A stretch of 64,000 bases of DNA from Chiridota heheva (taxonomy: Eukaryota; Echinodermata; Holothuroidea; Apodida; Chiridotidae). Positions 33,351 to 46,680 of this stretch are shown here, piece by piece. Under the pieces are notes generated by a model. It was not told where the DNA came from. It worked only from the letters and a program-made list of their open reading frames with translations, and did not search any database. The translations under genes and the position numbers were made by a program. Each line of letters begins with the position of its first letter. Within the stretch, counting starts at the first letter, position 1. The stretch spans positions 162,501 to 226,500 of the forward strand of contig JAIGNY010000137.1 of NCBI GenBank assembly GCA_020152595.1, read 5' to 3'.

Positions 33351-34250
33351 ACTGATGCATACACCCAAGCACTGACTTGTTTTTTACTTGTGACTTGACT
33401 TGCAACAAATGACTTGTAACTTGACTTAAAAACAAATGACTTGTGACTTGACTTTTACCACTTTCACAACAAGAACAACAAAGAATAAAAAAATTATGGC
33501 ATCGAAGAAATTGAAATTTTCTTATTTAATAGCAGCATACTAGAAACTGGACCAGTATACCGTTCATTAAAAGATGTATGCAATACAATTTTTACACTAA
33601 ACACACAAGGGCTTACTGCATTTAAAGGTATCAAAAGAACCAAAGGGAACTTAATGAATGATATAAAAATGACTGCATGGAAGATGAGAGAATTGATACT
33701 TTAGTGAGCGTGCAAGCTCTAACTACATTAGAGGTAACAATTCAGAAGTATTTAGTGAGTGTCATGTCTCTGATTAATCCCTTAATTAATTTATAACTTC
33801 TCACAGCCCCCCCCTTTTCATTTTTTTTTTTTTAAGTATACTTTTGAAAACCCCAAACATTAACAAAGGTCAATCTTGAATGGTAATAATAAGGTAGGGT
33901 AGTAGAAACTAGGGGTGTCAAAGAAATAATTCCTCATAGATAAAACATCATACATCCTTAGTACATGTCCAGGGGGCAAGCCCCCAGAAGCTTTGTGGTT
34001 TTAGCAAATGGGGTTAAAAAATAGGCCTGACTTTAACTGAATTTTGCATGTTGCAACTATTACAAATTCAATCATAAGATGAAAATGACAACCCATCAGG
34101 GCCATAACTCCCTGATGAGGATGTAAAATTAAGAAATTATCAACATCATATTGAAAAAAATTAAAGAGAAATTTGACAAAATTATTGGAAATCCCAAAAG
34201 TTAAAAGAATATGGCCAATTTTCCCGGAAATAAAAAAAGCTGCCTGAGAA
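33351..34250. other. Intron A-B, unique sequence
   Basis: No gene recognised. A short (ACTTGTGACTTGACTT)-type repeat occurs at about 33378-33450, and TTTTCCCGGAAAT-type A-rich sequence near 34200 resembles that at 19800-19980. Confidence 0.35.
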
Positions 34251-37200
34251 TTGTTTGTTTGTTTGATGATGGCTTAACGGCACCACAACAACTAAGGTCA
34301 AATTGTGCCTGAGAGGTCAGATCATTCTAGAGGTAGGAAGTAAAGGAAACAGGGGGAGAATGAGAGAAATTTAAGAACAAAAGGTCAGAAAGCTGTGATT
34401 GTGAGGGGAGGTGCATGGTTGGAACAAAAACAAAGTAGAGAGGGGGTGGAAGAGGAGAATTAAGTATGGTCGTAGAGGGATGGAGATAATTTTATCCAGA
34501 GGATTTTTCTGGAAGAACTCAGCAATTGAGTTGTAGGGAGCGAGGGAAGCTCTGGCAAGGTTGTACAGGGGGCAAGCACGGAGGACGTGATGGATTGTGA
34601 GGGTGCAATGGCAATTGTTGCAGAGGGGTTGGGGGGAGCCAATAAGGAGGTGGGAGTGGGTGAGATGAGTGTGACCAATTCTAAGACGGGTAATATGAAC
34701 ATTGTCAATACGAGAGAGGTTGTTGATGGTGGCTTTGATCGGAATTGTGGGCTGGATGACATGGAGTTTGTTATCAATTTGGGACTTCCATGAGGTTTGC
34801 CAGCGGTCCCGAACAAGGGAAGCGATAAGCGGTTTGATGTCAGAGAGGGTTTTGGAAAAAGGGGCAGGGAGGAGGGTAAGGGCAAGCTTAGCGGCTGCAT
34901 CAGCCCTGTCATTACCCTGGATGCCAAGATGGCTGAGTATCCAGAAGAAAAGAATACTTTTCCTGCAGAGGGTGGGAGAAAGGAGTTTGCGGAGGAGGAG
35001 GTGGCATGTGAGGTTATCCCATTTAAGGTTGAGTAAAGAAGTAAGAACAGCCTTTCAGTCTGAGAAAATAACCAAGTGGCTGAGCGGGGAGTACTCTATC
35101 AAGTTGGGGGCAAGGAGAATGGCCTTAGCCTCGGCTGAAAAGATGGATGAGTAGTCAGGAAGTCTGCTACTGAGGGTGATGTCTTGGATGACCGCAGCAG
35201 CAGTTGTCTTGTTGCCCTCCTTGGACCCATCAGTATAGATGGAGGTGTAATTTGAGAGTTGGTCTTCAACTTGGATGTGGAGATTGATGAAGAGGTTAGG
35301 ATGGGTTTGAGCTTTGTGATGAGTGGAGAGGCCCAGGTGGACAGAGGGGAGGGGGGTGGCCCAAGGAGGAAAAGTGGGCCAGGAGAAGGTGCCGAGAGTG
35401 GTGGGGTTGATGCCGAGATGGAAGAGGTCTGATTTAATGCATAAACTGAAGAGAGGGGATACGGTTTTAGTCCTATCAAAGAGGGTGGAGAAATTGGGGT
35501 ACCTAATGAGGTTGTAAACAGGGTTCTGGGTGTTGGTGAGAACCCTAAAAGCATACGATAGGCTAAGCTTTCTACATATTAGTAGAAAGGGGGGTTCGTT
35601 GGCTTCAACATGAAGGCTGGTGATTGGGGAGGTCCTGTAAGCACTAGACAAAGCCTTAGGGCTTTATTTTGGATGGTGTTGATGTGGTTGAGGTATGAGT
35701 TGTAAGCAACACAGTAGACAATATTGCTGTAGTCAAGCTTGGCACGAATGGTGAGCCTGAAAATTTTGAGTAGAGCAAAGCGGTTCGCACCCCAAGTAGT
35801 GTTGGAGAGGAGTCTGAGGATGTTGAGGAAGCTGTTGCATTTCAGTTTCAGGTTGGTGATGTGTTGCTTGTAGGTAAACTTAGGGTCTAAAGTTAGACCA
35901 AGAAACTTTGTGTGTTCAACTTTTGGAATGCGATTACCATTTAGCACAAAGTTCGGGTTGGGGTGGAGGTTGTTGAAATGACAAAAGTGCATGCAGACTG
36001 TCTTGTCTTTGGAGAATTTAAAACCTTTTTTTGTTGCTCCAGTCTTGCAGCAGGTCAAGGCTGGTTTGGAGCCTACTTTCTACAATAGGAAAGCTAGGGG
36101 AGGAGTGGAAGATGGTGAAGTCATCCACATATAAGGTACGTTTGATGTTGGGGCCAAGGTTATCCGCGATGTCATTGATGCTCAGGTTAAAGAGAGTGGG
36201 GGAGAGGATGCTGCCTTGGGGGATGCCCTCTTCTGGGAAAAAGGGGTGGAGAGGGTGTGGCCAATACGAACTTGAAAGTGCCTGGATGATAGGAAGTTTT
36301 GAATAAAGATGGGGAGATGGCCTCTGAGGCCGATGGTGTGAAGTTTGCTGGTAATGCCGTATTTCCAAGTAGTGTCGAAAGCTTTCTCAAGGTCAAAAAA
36401 TATGGCAATGAGGTGTTCCTTTTTTGCAACGGATTCCCGGATAGCTGTGTCGAGCGTAATTAACTGGTCTAGGGTATTGCGACGTTTTCGGAAGCCGCTT
36501 TGGTCAGGGAAGAGGATTCTGTTGGTCTCAAGAAACCAGTTTAGTCTCTGATTAATGATCCTTTCCATAATTTTACAGAGACAGCAAGTAAGGGCGATGG
36601 GGCGGTAGCTGGAGGGGTCGGTACCGTCTTTCCCCGGTTTAAGGACGGGGATGACAATAGCTGTCCTCCATATAGGGGGAAGAAGTGTTGCGGTCCAAAT
36701 GTTGTTGAAAATTGTGAGTAGGGTAGTGGTGGCCTTGATGGGGAGGTGTTTCAGGAACTGGTAGGGGATCTTATCTGGGCCCTTGGAGGTACAGCCAGCG
36801 TCCTGGATGGCTAAGTTTAATTCAGAAAGGGTGAGAGGGGTGTTGTAGCTTTCAGAGTTGTCGGAAGGAAAAGTGATTTTCCGGGCTTCATCGCAAGCTT
36901 TTTTGGTTTTGAAGGCATTGGAGTAGTTGGTAGAGGATGAGATGTTGCTGAAAGAGGCGGCGAGGTGGTTAACGATGTCCTTTTTTGCGGTGAGAAGGTC
37001 ACCATTCTGAGAGAGATGGGAGATGGGAGATTTGCCCACTCTGCCGTGGAAGCTGTTAACCATTCTCCAAATCTTCTTAGTGGGGGTGTTGGTGGTAAGA
37101 GAAGATATGAAGTTGTTCCAAGTGTTGGTTTTACTGTCCTTGATAGTGCATCTGGCCTTGGCATGGCTGATGCGAAAGAGCTTGAGGTTATGGGTGGTCG

Positions 37201-37640
37201 GGTTAGTTTTGAAGTTCCTGATGGCTCTTTTCCTGTTCTTGATGGCGGTTTTGCAGTCATCAGAGAACCAGGGGTTGCGGGGATGATTTGGGGGTTTGGG
37301 AATTGAGCAGGTGGCGATGTTGATAAGGATATTACTGAAGTTTGACATGGGATCCTCATCCTCGAGGAGATGGGGGGAGGTGGGGGAGGTGTGAGTCACA
37401 GAGGGTTTCGAAAAGGGGCCAGTCAGCCTTCTCGAGGTTCCAATTTAGGGTGTGGTCAGTGGGGGTTTGAAGGTTGGAGTGTATACGGAGAGGGTAATGA
37501 TCACTACCACAGCGGTCAGCAGTGACTCTCCAGCTAAAATCAGGAAGGAGGTTGGGGAAACAAATAGACAGGTCAATACAGGTAAGGAAACCTGTGGCAG
37601 GGTGAAGGTAGGTTGGGGAGTTAGTGTTGAAAAAATCCAA
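34251..37640 (-). mobile_element. I-superfamily LINE copy C (most complete ORF2: endonuclease end, RT, RNase H, 3' end)
   Basis: Minus strand. Element order: endonuclease C-terminus with DRCGSDHYPLRI (near 37500); a linker rich in basic residues (NPWFSDDCKTAIKNRKRAI); RT with SSYRPIALTCCLCKIMERI (near 36600), FFDLEKAFDTTW (near 36385), GSILSPTLFNLSINDIADN and YVDD (near 36130); then FLGLTLDPK and AKLDYSNIVYCV; RNase H with YTDGSKEG (near 35240), SAEAKAIL (near 35130) and GNDRADAA (near 34895); 3' end CCTCTCAGGCACAATTTGACC before a (CAAA)n tail at 34251-34264. RT plus endonuclease plus RNase H places it in the I group. A 405-aa frame (37399-36182) is whole up to a frameshift near 36230; more shifts follow. 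The first RT aspartate and YVDD are intact. It is 5'-truncated at about 37635. Confidence 0.92.
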
Positions 37641-37774
37641 AAATGATGATATAAAACAAAATTTGTGCAGAGTAAAGTGAAAAACTGAGCGAAATATTAA
37701 GAAACAAAAGAATCAGATAGAAGTCACGTCGCTCTAGTTGCACACGCTGCAGTTGATTAGTTCAGTTGTTTTTG
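37641..37774. other. Junction between LINE copy C and the GATGTAGCC array
   Basis: About 130 bp of A-rich sequence with nothing recognised. Confidence 0.4.
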
Positions 37775-39975
37775 ATGATGATGATGATGGATGTAGCCCC
37801 TACAGGTGATTATGCCGGATGACAATGGATGTAGTCCCTACAGTTGATAATAATGATGACGGATGTAGCCCCTACAGGTGATAATGATGGTGATGGATGT
37901 AGTTCCAACAGGTGATAATGATAGTGGTGGATGTAGCCCCTACAGGTAATAATGATGGTGATGACTGTAGCCCCTACAGATGATAATGATGGTGATGAAT
38001 GTAGCCCCTACAGGTGATGATGATGAGTGTAGCCTCTACAGGTGATGATGAGGATGATGGATATAGCCCCAACAGATTATATAATGATGATGATGGATGT
38101 AGCCCTTACAGGTGATAATGATGATGATGATGATGAATGTAGCCCCTACAGTTGATAATGATAATGATGGATGTAGCCTCTACAGGAAAAAATGATGATG
38201 ATGATGATGATGATGATGGATGTAGTCCCTACAGGTGATAATGATGATGATGATGGATGCAGCCCCTACAGGTTATAATGATGATGACGGATGTAGCTGC
38301 TACAGGTGGTAATGATGGTGATGAATGTAGCTCTAACAGGTGATAATGATAGTGATGGATGTAGAGCCTACAGGTGATAATGATGGTGATGCATGTAGCC
38401 CCAACAGGTGATAATGATGGTGATGAAATGTAATCCCTACAGGTGATAATGATGGTGATGGATGTAGCCCCAACAGGTGGTAATGATGGTGATGGATATA
38501 GTCCCAACAGATGATAATGATGGTGATGGATGCAGCCCCTACAGGTGAAAGGATGATGGATATAGCTCCAACAGTTGATAATGATAATGATGGATGTAGC
38601 CCCTACAGATGATAATTATGGTGATGGATGTAGCCCCAACAGGTGATAATGATGGTGATGAAATGTAATCCCTACAGGTGATAATGATGGTGATGGATGT
38701 AGCCCCAACAGGTGGTAATGATGGTAATGGATATAGTCCCAACAGATGATAATGATGGTGATAGATGCAGCCCCTACAGATGAAAATGATGATGGATGGA
38801 TGGATGTAGCTCCAACAGGTGATAATGATGATGATGATGGATGTAGCCCCTACAGGTGATAATGATGGTGACGAATGTAGCCCCTACAGGTGATAATGAT
38901 GGGATGAATGTAGCCCCTACTGGTGATGATGGATGCAGCCCCTACAGGTGAAAATGATGATGGATGGATGTAGCTCCAACAGGTGATAATGATGGTGATG
39001 ATGGATGTAGCCCCTACAGGTGATAATGATGGTGATAAATGTAGCCCCTACAGGTGATAATCATGGTGATGAATGTAGCCCCTACAGGTGATGATAATGG
39101 ATGTTGCCTCTACAGGTGATGATGAGAATAATGGATATAGCCCCAACAGATGATAATAATGGTGATGGATGCAGCCCCTACAGGTGAAAGGATGATGGAT
39201 ATAGCTCCAACAGTTGATAATGATAATGTTGGATGTAGCCCCTACAGATGATAATGATGGTGATGGATGTAGCCCCTACAGGTGATGATGATGGATGTAG
39301 CTCCTGCAGGTGATAATAACAATGATGTATGTAGCCCCTACAGGTGATAATGATAGTAATGAATGTAGCCCCAACAGATGATAATAATGGTGATGAATGT
39401 AGCCCCTACAGGTGATGATAATGGATGTAGCCACTACAGGTGATGATGAGGATGATGGATATAGCCCCAATAGATGATAATGAGGATGATGGATGCAGCC
39501 CCTACAGGTGAAAGGATGATAGATATAGCTCCAACAGTTGATAATAATAATGATGGATGTAGCCCCTAGAGATGATAATGATGGTGATGGATGTAGCCCC
39601 TACCAGTGATAAATATGGTGATGAATGTAGCCCCTACAGGTGATTATGACGGATGTAGCCTCTACAGGTAATAATAAGGATGATAGAAAGCCCTACAGAT
39701 GATAATTATGGTGATGGATGTAGCCCCTACCAGTGATAATTATGGTGATGAATGTAGCCCCTACAGGTGATTATGACGATGTAGCCTCTACAGGTGATAA
39801 TGAGGATGATGGATGCAGCCCTACAGGTGAAAATGATGGTGATGGATGTAGCCCCTACAGGTGATGATGATGGATGTAGCTCCTGCAGGTGATAATAACA
39901 ATGATGTATGTAGCCCCTACAGGCGATAATGATGGTAATGGATGTAGCTCCTACAGGTGATAATGATGATGATGG
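37775..39975. repeat. Degenerate 33-36 bp minisatellite
   Basis: About 65 units. Plus-strand core GGATGTAGCCCCTACAGGTG followed by a variable (ATAATGATGGTGAT)-like run, so part of each unit is itself a GAT/GAN microsatellite. Unit length varies. The array ends about 70 bp from the donor of exon A, in intron A-B. Confidence 0.92.
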
Positions 39976-40043
39976 CAGTGATTTTCTAGTATAATGGTCA
40001 TGATTATTTATTATCATTTCCTATGAACATGTGATACACTTAC

Positions 40044-40122
40044 ATTGCAGGGCGAGTGCTGCCAGTTCAACTGCAGTATCATATGGTGGCTCTAACCTTC
40101 CCAGGAGAATATCTTGCTTCAG
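40044..40122 (-). CDS. EPB41L5: Yurt/EPB41L5-like FERM protein, exon A (start of F2 lobe)
   Basis: This 79-nt exon has acceptor TTTTTTCTGCAG|CTG and donor CAAT|GTAAGT. It enters in phase 0 and leaves in phase 1. It encodes [20 protein letters not shown] then [14 protein letters not shown](K/R)L..P(F/Y)(D/E)TAV(Q/E)LAA is the first helix pair of the FERM-M lobe in this family. The expected preceding exon, ending in a TRYLFxLQ motif, was not found between 40123 and 64000, so the gene start lies beyond the window or in sequence I could not recognise. Confidence 0.93.
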
Positions 40123-40489
40123 CTGCAGAAAAAATAGGTACCTACAAAAACAAAAAAGGATGTAAGTCAGTTATTAAAACCAATGATTTAGTTCTGTGTT
40201 TATTTACCACAGTTAACAACAATTTACAGAATTAACTACAAGTTACAGAATTGACGTTTTATCATCTATGAACTCATTTGCATCAACGATGAGATTTTGT
40301 GAGGAAGAAAACTTCCTCTTGACAGATGGCATGATAGAGTTTAAAAAGGCTTGACGATAACTGTTGCTATAAAAGTACACAATGACAAATTATTCTGCAG
40401 TGTATTCACATTCACATTGTATTTTGTAAAAAACACTTTCAACATGGAATGCCTGTGATAAACTTGAGTTGAAGTTGTACTATAGCACA
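40123..40489. other. Intron upstream of exon A
   Basis: No gene or clear repeat. Confidence 0.4.
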
Positions 40490-40950
40490 GGCATTATATG
40501 GATTAACCCACCACAAATTGCAATAGTTTTGATTTTACCACCTAGCTGCTCAGAAAGGTCCACAGAATGACATAATTTTTTTTTAACAAAATCAATGGAG
40601 TAGAACATGTCTTATTTGCATACTTTTGTCCTGAATATACAAAAACTCAATTGAGAAAAACTTCAAAATGACAGAAAAGATCTCTGAAAGATAAACAACC
40701 AATGGAACACTGCATAATCTGCATAAATCCAAAATGGTCGCCTCATATAAGCAAATTAAGCAGTTTTCCCATATAATCATTTCCTAGTGATATATTTCAT
40801 TGTATTGTAAAGTGATATTATATACTGATTTGACTCCAACTTAGTCCAGAAAGGCCCCTCCCCAACTGACAGAAAAAATTCTTCTAAAAATCATCATGGG
40901 GAACAGTGACTATTTTGTATTAATTCAAAATGGCTGCCATTCTATGATAC
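40490..40950 (-). repeat. Dispersed repeat of about 180 bp, up to three diverged copies
   Basis: The minus strand of this segment matches the plus-strand tandem dimer at 53920-54280. Shared motifs are CAGAAAGGTCCACAGAATGACA (its reverse complement is at about 54222-54243) and the run GAACA(C/T)TGC..AAT.TGCATAAAT..AAAATGG at about 40704-40737. A third, weaker copy around 40855-40940 has CAGAAAGGCCCC and CAAAATGGCTGCC. Confidence 0.6.
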
Positions 40951-41369
40951 TGCAATTTTGCTTTAAAATCAATTCTGATATGAAACAAATAACACAGTAG
41001 AATTTCTTTTGCAATGAAATCTATACAATCATTTGTTTTGATGAGCAAGAGGAGCTCATGGAACTTAGGAGAACATTCAGATAACTCAAAATAAGGTTTT
41101 TTACTTGTTATTAGACAAAACGAAATGATATCTGAAACAAGTGATAGATTTAATTCTTGTAATAACAAAAGGTTTTAACACATTTTTTTGTTCGTATCAT
41201 GTCACAAAAAAAGTCATAAAATTACCTAAATAATTTAACAGCATATACATATACATGCCTGTTCACTTGTGATTGGAAGTTATGATAGGAGCTGCTCCAT
41301 ACCACCAGCATTAAAAATTGCCACACTGTGCTGAAATACACTTTTATTATAAAATAGTATCTGAAATCC
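40951..41369. other. Intron sequence, nothing recognised
   Basis: AT-rich. No coding signal. Confidence 0.4.
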
Positions 41370-41424
41370 TAGATATTTTCTCTTGTCCCTTCAGATTTAT
41401 ACAGCCATTCTTTAGACAGAAACT
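41370..41424 (-). other. Coding-like flank of the 50-bp array (3' side in minus sense)
   Basis: Continues the array unit frame on the minus strand. After AENVEATDDEF it reads LSKEWLYKSEGTRENI and then a TAG stop. The product is unknown. It may be an exon end or a fossil ORF. Confidence 0.3.
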
Positions 41425-44400
41425 CGTCATCTGTAGCTTCAACATTTTCTGCACCTGAGAAATTGATATAAACTCGTCATCTGTAGCTTCATCATTCTCT
41501 GCACCTGAGGAATTGATATAAACTCGTCATCTGTAGCTTCATCATTCTCTGCACCTGAGGAATTGATATAAACTCGTCATCTGTAGCTTCATCATTCTCT
41601 GCACCTGAGTAATTGATATAAACTCGTCATCTGTAGCTTCATCATTCTCTGCACCTGAGTAATTGATATAAACTCGTCATCTGTAGCTTCATCATTCTCT
41701 GCACCTGAGTAATTGATATAAACTCGTCATCTGTAGCTTCATCATTCTCTGCACCTGAGTAATTGATATAAACTCGTCATCTGTAGCTTCATCATTCTCT
41801 GCACCTGAGTAATTGATATAAACTCGTCATCTGTAGCTTCATCATTCTCTGCACCTGAGTAATTGATATAAACTCGTCATCTGTAGCTTCATCATTCTCT
41901 GCACCTGAGTAATTGATATAAACTCGTCATCTGTAGCTTCATCATTCTCTGCACCTGAGTAATTGATATAAACTCGTCATCTGTAGCTTCATCATTCTCT
42001 GCACCTGAGTAATTGATATAAACTCGTCATCTGTAGCTTCATCATTCTCTGCACCTGAGTAATTGATATAAACTCGTCATCTGTAGCTTCATCATTCTCT
42101 GCACCTGAGTAATTGATATAAACTCGTCATCTGTAGCTTCATCATTCTCTGCACCTGAGTAATTGATATAAACTCGTCAAGCTTCGTCATCTGAGTAATT
42201 GATATAAACTCGTCATCTGCTTCATCATTCTCTGCACCTGATATAAAGTCAATTGATATATTGAATAAACTCGTCATCTGTAGCTTCATCATTCTCTGCA
42301 CCTGAGTAATTGATATAAACTCGTCATCTGTAGCTTCATCATTCTCTGCACCTGAGTAATTGATATAAACTCGTCATCTGTAGCTTCATCATTCTCTGCA
42401 CCTGAGTAATTGATATAAACTCGTCATCTGTAGCTTCATCATTCTCTGCACCTGAGTAATTGATATAAATCATAATTCTCTGCACCTGAGTAATTGATAT
42501 AAACTCGTCATCTGTAGCTTCATCATTCTCTGCACCTGAGTAATTGATATAAACTCGTCATCTGTAGCTTCATCATTCTCTGCACCTGAGTAATTGATAT
42601 AAACTCGTCATCTGTAGCTTCATCATTCTCTGCACCTGAGTAATTGATATAAACTCGTCATCTGTAGCTTCATCATTCTCTGCACCTGAGTAATTGATAT
42701 AAACTCGTCATCTGTAGCTTCATCATTCTCTGCACCTGAGTAATTGATATAAACTCGTCATCTGTAGCTTCATCATTCTCTGCACCTGAGTAATTGATAT
42801 AAACTCGTCATCTGTAGCTTCATCATTCTCTGCACCTGAGTAATTGATATAAACTCGTCATAAACTGTCATCTGTAGCTTCATCATTCTCTGCACCTGAG
42901 TAATTGATATAAACTCGTCATCTGTAGCTTCATCATTCTCTGCACCTGAGTAATTGATATAAACTCGTCATCTGTAGCTTCATCATTCTCTGCACCTGAG
43001 TAATTGATATAAACTCGTCATCTGTAGCTTCATCATTCTCTGCACCTGAGTAATTGATATAAACTCGTCATCTGTAGCTTCATCATTCTCTGCACCTGAG
43101 TAATTGATATAAACTCGTCATCTGTAGCTTCATCATTCTGCACCTGCACCTGAGTAATTGATATAAACTCGTCATCTGTAGCTTCATCATTCTCTGCACC
43201 TGAGTAATTGATATAAACTCGTCATCTGTAGCTTCATCATTCTCTGCACCTGAGTAATTGATATAAATTCATATAAGCTTCTCATTCTCTCATCTGTAAT
43301 TGATATAAACTCGTCATCATTCATTCTGCTGCACCTGAGTAATTGATATAAACTCGTCATCTGTAGCTTCATCATTCTCTGCACCTGAGTAATTGATATA
43401 AACTCGTCATCTGTAGCTTCATCATTCTCTGCACCTGAGTAATTGATATAAACTCGTCATCTGTAGCTTCATCATTCTCTGCACCTGAGTAATTGATATA
43501 AACTCGTCATCTGTAGCTTCATCATTCTCTGCACATGAGTAATTGATATAAACTCATCTGTAGCTTCATCATTCTCTGCACATGAGTAATTGATATAAAC
43601 TCGTCATCTGTAGCTTCATCATTCTCTGCACCTGAGTAATTGATATAAACTCGTCATCTGTAGCTTCATCATTCTCTGCACCTGAGTAATTGATATAAAC
43701 TCGTCATCTGTAGCTTCATCATTCTCTGCACCTGAGTAATTGATATAAACTCGTCATCTGTAGCTTCATCATTCTCTGCACCTGAGTAATTGATATAAAC
43801 TCGTCATCTGTAGCTTCATCATTCTCTGCACCTGAGTAATTGATATAAACTCGTCATCTGTAGCTTCATCTCTGCACCTGAGAATTGATATAAACTCGTC
43901 ATCATTCTCTGCACCTGAGTAATTGATATAAACTCGTCATCTGTAGCTTCATCATTCTCTGCACCTGAGTAATTGATATAAACTCGTCATCTGTAGCTTC
44001 ATCATTCTCTGCACCTGAGTCAATTGATATAAATTGATATCAACGTCATCTGTAGCTTCATCATTCTCTGCACCTGAGTAATTGATATAAACTCGTCATC
44101 TGTAGCTTCATCATTCTCTGCACCTGAGTAATTGATATAAACTCGTCATCTGTAGCTTCATCATTCTCTGCACCTGAGTAATTGATATAAACTCGTCATC
44201 TGTAGCTTCATCATTCTCTGCACCTGAGTAATTGATATAAACTCGTCATCTGTAGCTTCATCATTCTCTGCACCTGAGTAATTGATATAAACTCGTCATC
44301 TGTAGCTTCATCATTCTCTGCACCTGAGTAATTGATATAAACTCGTCATCTGTAGCTTCATCATTCTCTGCACCTGAGTAATTGATATAAACTCGAGTCA

Positions 44401-46360
44401 TTCTCTGCACCTGAGTAATTGATATAAACTCGTCATCTGTAGCTTCATCTGTAATTGATATAAACTTCATCATTCATCTCTGCACCTGAGTAATTGATAT
44501 AAACTCGTCATCTGTAGCTTCATCATTCTCTGCACCTGAGTAATTGATATAAACTCGTCATCTGTAGCTTCATCATTCTCTGCACCTGAGTAATTGATAT
44601 AAACTCGTCATCTGTAGCTTCATCATTCTCTGCACCTGAGTAATTGATATAAACTCGTCATCTGTAGCTTCATCATTCTCTGCACCTGAGTAATTGATAT
44701 AAACTCGTCATCTGTAGCTTCATCATTCTCTGCACCTGAGTAATTGATATAAACTCGTCATCTGTAGCTTCATCATTCTCTGCACCTGAGTAATTGATAT
44801 AAACTCGTCATCTGTAGCTTCATCATTCTCTGCACCTGAGTAATTGATATAAACTCGTCATCTGTAGCTTCATCATTCTCTGCACCTGAGTAATTGATAT
44901 AAACTCGTCATCTGTAGCTTCATCATTCTCTGCACCTGAGTAATTGATATAAACTCGTCATCTGTAGCTTCATCATTCTCTGCACCTGAGTAATTGATAT
45001 AAACTCGTCATCTGTAGCTTCATCATTCTCTGCACCTGAGTAATTGATATAAAACTCGTCATCTGTAGCTTCATCATTCTCTGCACCTGAGTAATTGATA
45101 TAAACTCGTCATCTGTAGCTTCATCATTCTCTGCACCTGAGTAATTGATATAAACTCGTCATCTGTAGCTCATCATCATTCTCTGCACCTGAGTAATTGA
45201 TATAAACTCGTCATCATCTGTAGCTTCATCATTCTCTGCACCTGAGTAATTGATATAAACTCGTCATCTGTAGCTTCATCATTCTCTGCACCTGAGTAAT
45301 TGATATAAACTCGTCATCTGTAGCTTCATCATTCTCTGCACCTGAGTAATTGATATAAACTCGTCATCTGTAGCTTCATCATTCTCTGCACCTGAGTAAT
45401 TGATATAAACTCGTCATCTGTAGCTTCATCATTCTCTGCACCTGAGTAATTGATATAAACTCGTCATCTGTAGCTTCATCATTCTCTGCACCTGAGTAAT
45501 TGATATAAACTCGTCATCTGTAGCTTCATCATTCTCTGCACCTGAGTAATTGATATAAACTCGTCATCTGTAGCTTCATCATTCTCTGCACCTGAGTAAT
45601 TGATATAAACTCATCTGTAGCTTCATCATTCTCTGCACCTGAGTAATTGATATAAACTCGTCATCTGTAGCTTCATCATTCTCTGCACCTGAGTAATTGA
45701 TATAAACTCGTGATAGCTTCATCATTCTCTGCACCTGAGTCATTCTGTAGCTTCATCATTCTCTGCACCTGAGTAATTGATATAAACTCGTCATCTGTAG
45801 CTTCATCATTCTCTGCACCTGAGTAATTGATATAAACTCGTCATCTGTAGCTTCATCATTCTCTGCACCTGAGTAATTGATATAAACTCGTCATCTGTAG
45901 CTTGATATAAACTCGTCATCTGTAGCTTTCATTCTCTCTGCACCTGAGTAATTGATATAAACTCGTCATCTGTAGCTTCATCATTCTCTGCACCTCTCTG
46001 CACCTGAATTGATATAAACTCGTCATCTGTAGCTTCATCATTCTCTGCACCTGAGTAATTGATATAAACTCGTCATCTGTAGCTTCATCATTCTCTGCAC
46101 CTGAGTAATTGATATAAACTCGTCATCTGTAGCTTCATCATTCTCTGCACCTGAGTAATTGATATAAACTCGTCATCTGTAGCTTCATCATTCTCTGCAC
46201 CTGAGTAATTGATATAAACTCGTCATCTGTAGCTTCATCATTCTCTGCACCTGAGTAATTGATATAAACTCGTCATCTGTAGCTTCATCATTCTCTGCAC
46301 CTGAGTAATTGATATAAACTCGTCATCTGTAGCTTCATCATTATCTGCACTTGATGCATA
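41425..46360. repeat. 50-bp minisatellite, about 98 units, the largest array
   Basis: Nearly 5 kb of 50-bp units, mostly identical. On the minus strand each unit is GTGCAGAGAATGATGAAGCT plus ACAGATGACGAGTTT plus ATATCAATTACTCAG. The period is not a multiple of three, so frames close within three units. Scrambled or truncated units occur near 42175-42265, 42470, 43135, 43268-43330, 43870-43910, 44020-44045, 44395-44475, 45170-45215, 45700-45750 and 45900-46010. Homogeneity between them implies recent amplification or gene conversion. Confidence 0.97.
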
Positions 46361-46680
46361 TATTCCCCTGCAGCATTCACAACCAGTGGAACTTTCAAGT
46401 CCACGGATGTTTCCTTCATAAACATTGTCTTGTTTCACATCCCATCTTACAGTTGCACCTCCACCACCTCCAACAGTTCAGCTGAGGCTGGCTCTTTGTC
46501 GGTGAGCAATGAGGGCAGCTTTCCATCATGTGGATACCACCCTCAGTCCAAAGGCTTAAATGAGCAAAGAGCCCCTTCGGCAGCCACCTGGCGACAATGC
46601 ACATGCCACACCATAGCTCATGGTGTTCCTGTGGCTGAGAGAAGAGAGTGCAACAAGTTTGACCAGGAACAGTGAATTTT
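46361..46680 (-). other. Coding-like flank of the 50-bp array (5' side in minus sense)
   Basis: One minus-strand frame reads GGATVRWDVKQDNVYEGNI, then RGLESSTGCECCRGIYASSA and continues into the array as DNDEATDDEF. A neighbouring frame (46604-46416) is also open. No family is recognised. It could be an exon of an unknown gene, a fossil, or chance. Confidence 0.3.

Noticed and set aside
37775-39975. Minus-strand ORFs such as the 92-, 67- and 96-aa frames
   Set aside because: They are short runs of the degenerate GATGTAGCC array with no conservation of frame.
41425-46360. CRISPR array
   Set aside because: Units are contiguous and identical with no unique spacers, in an intron-bearing animal locus. 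The same holds for the other arrays.
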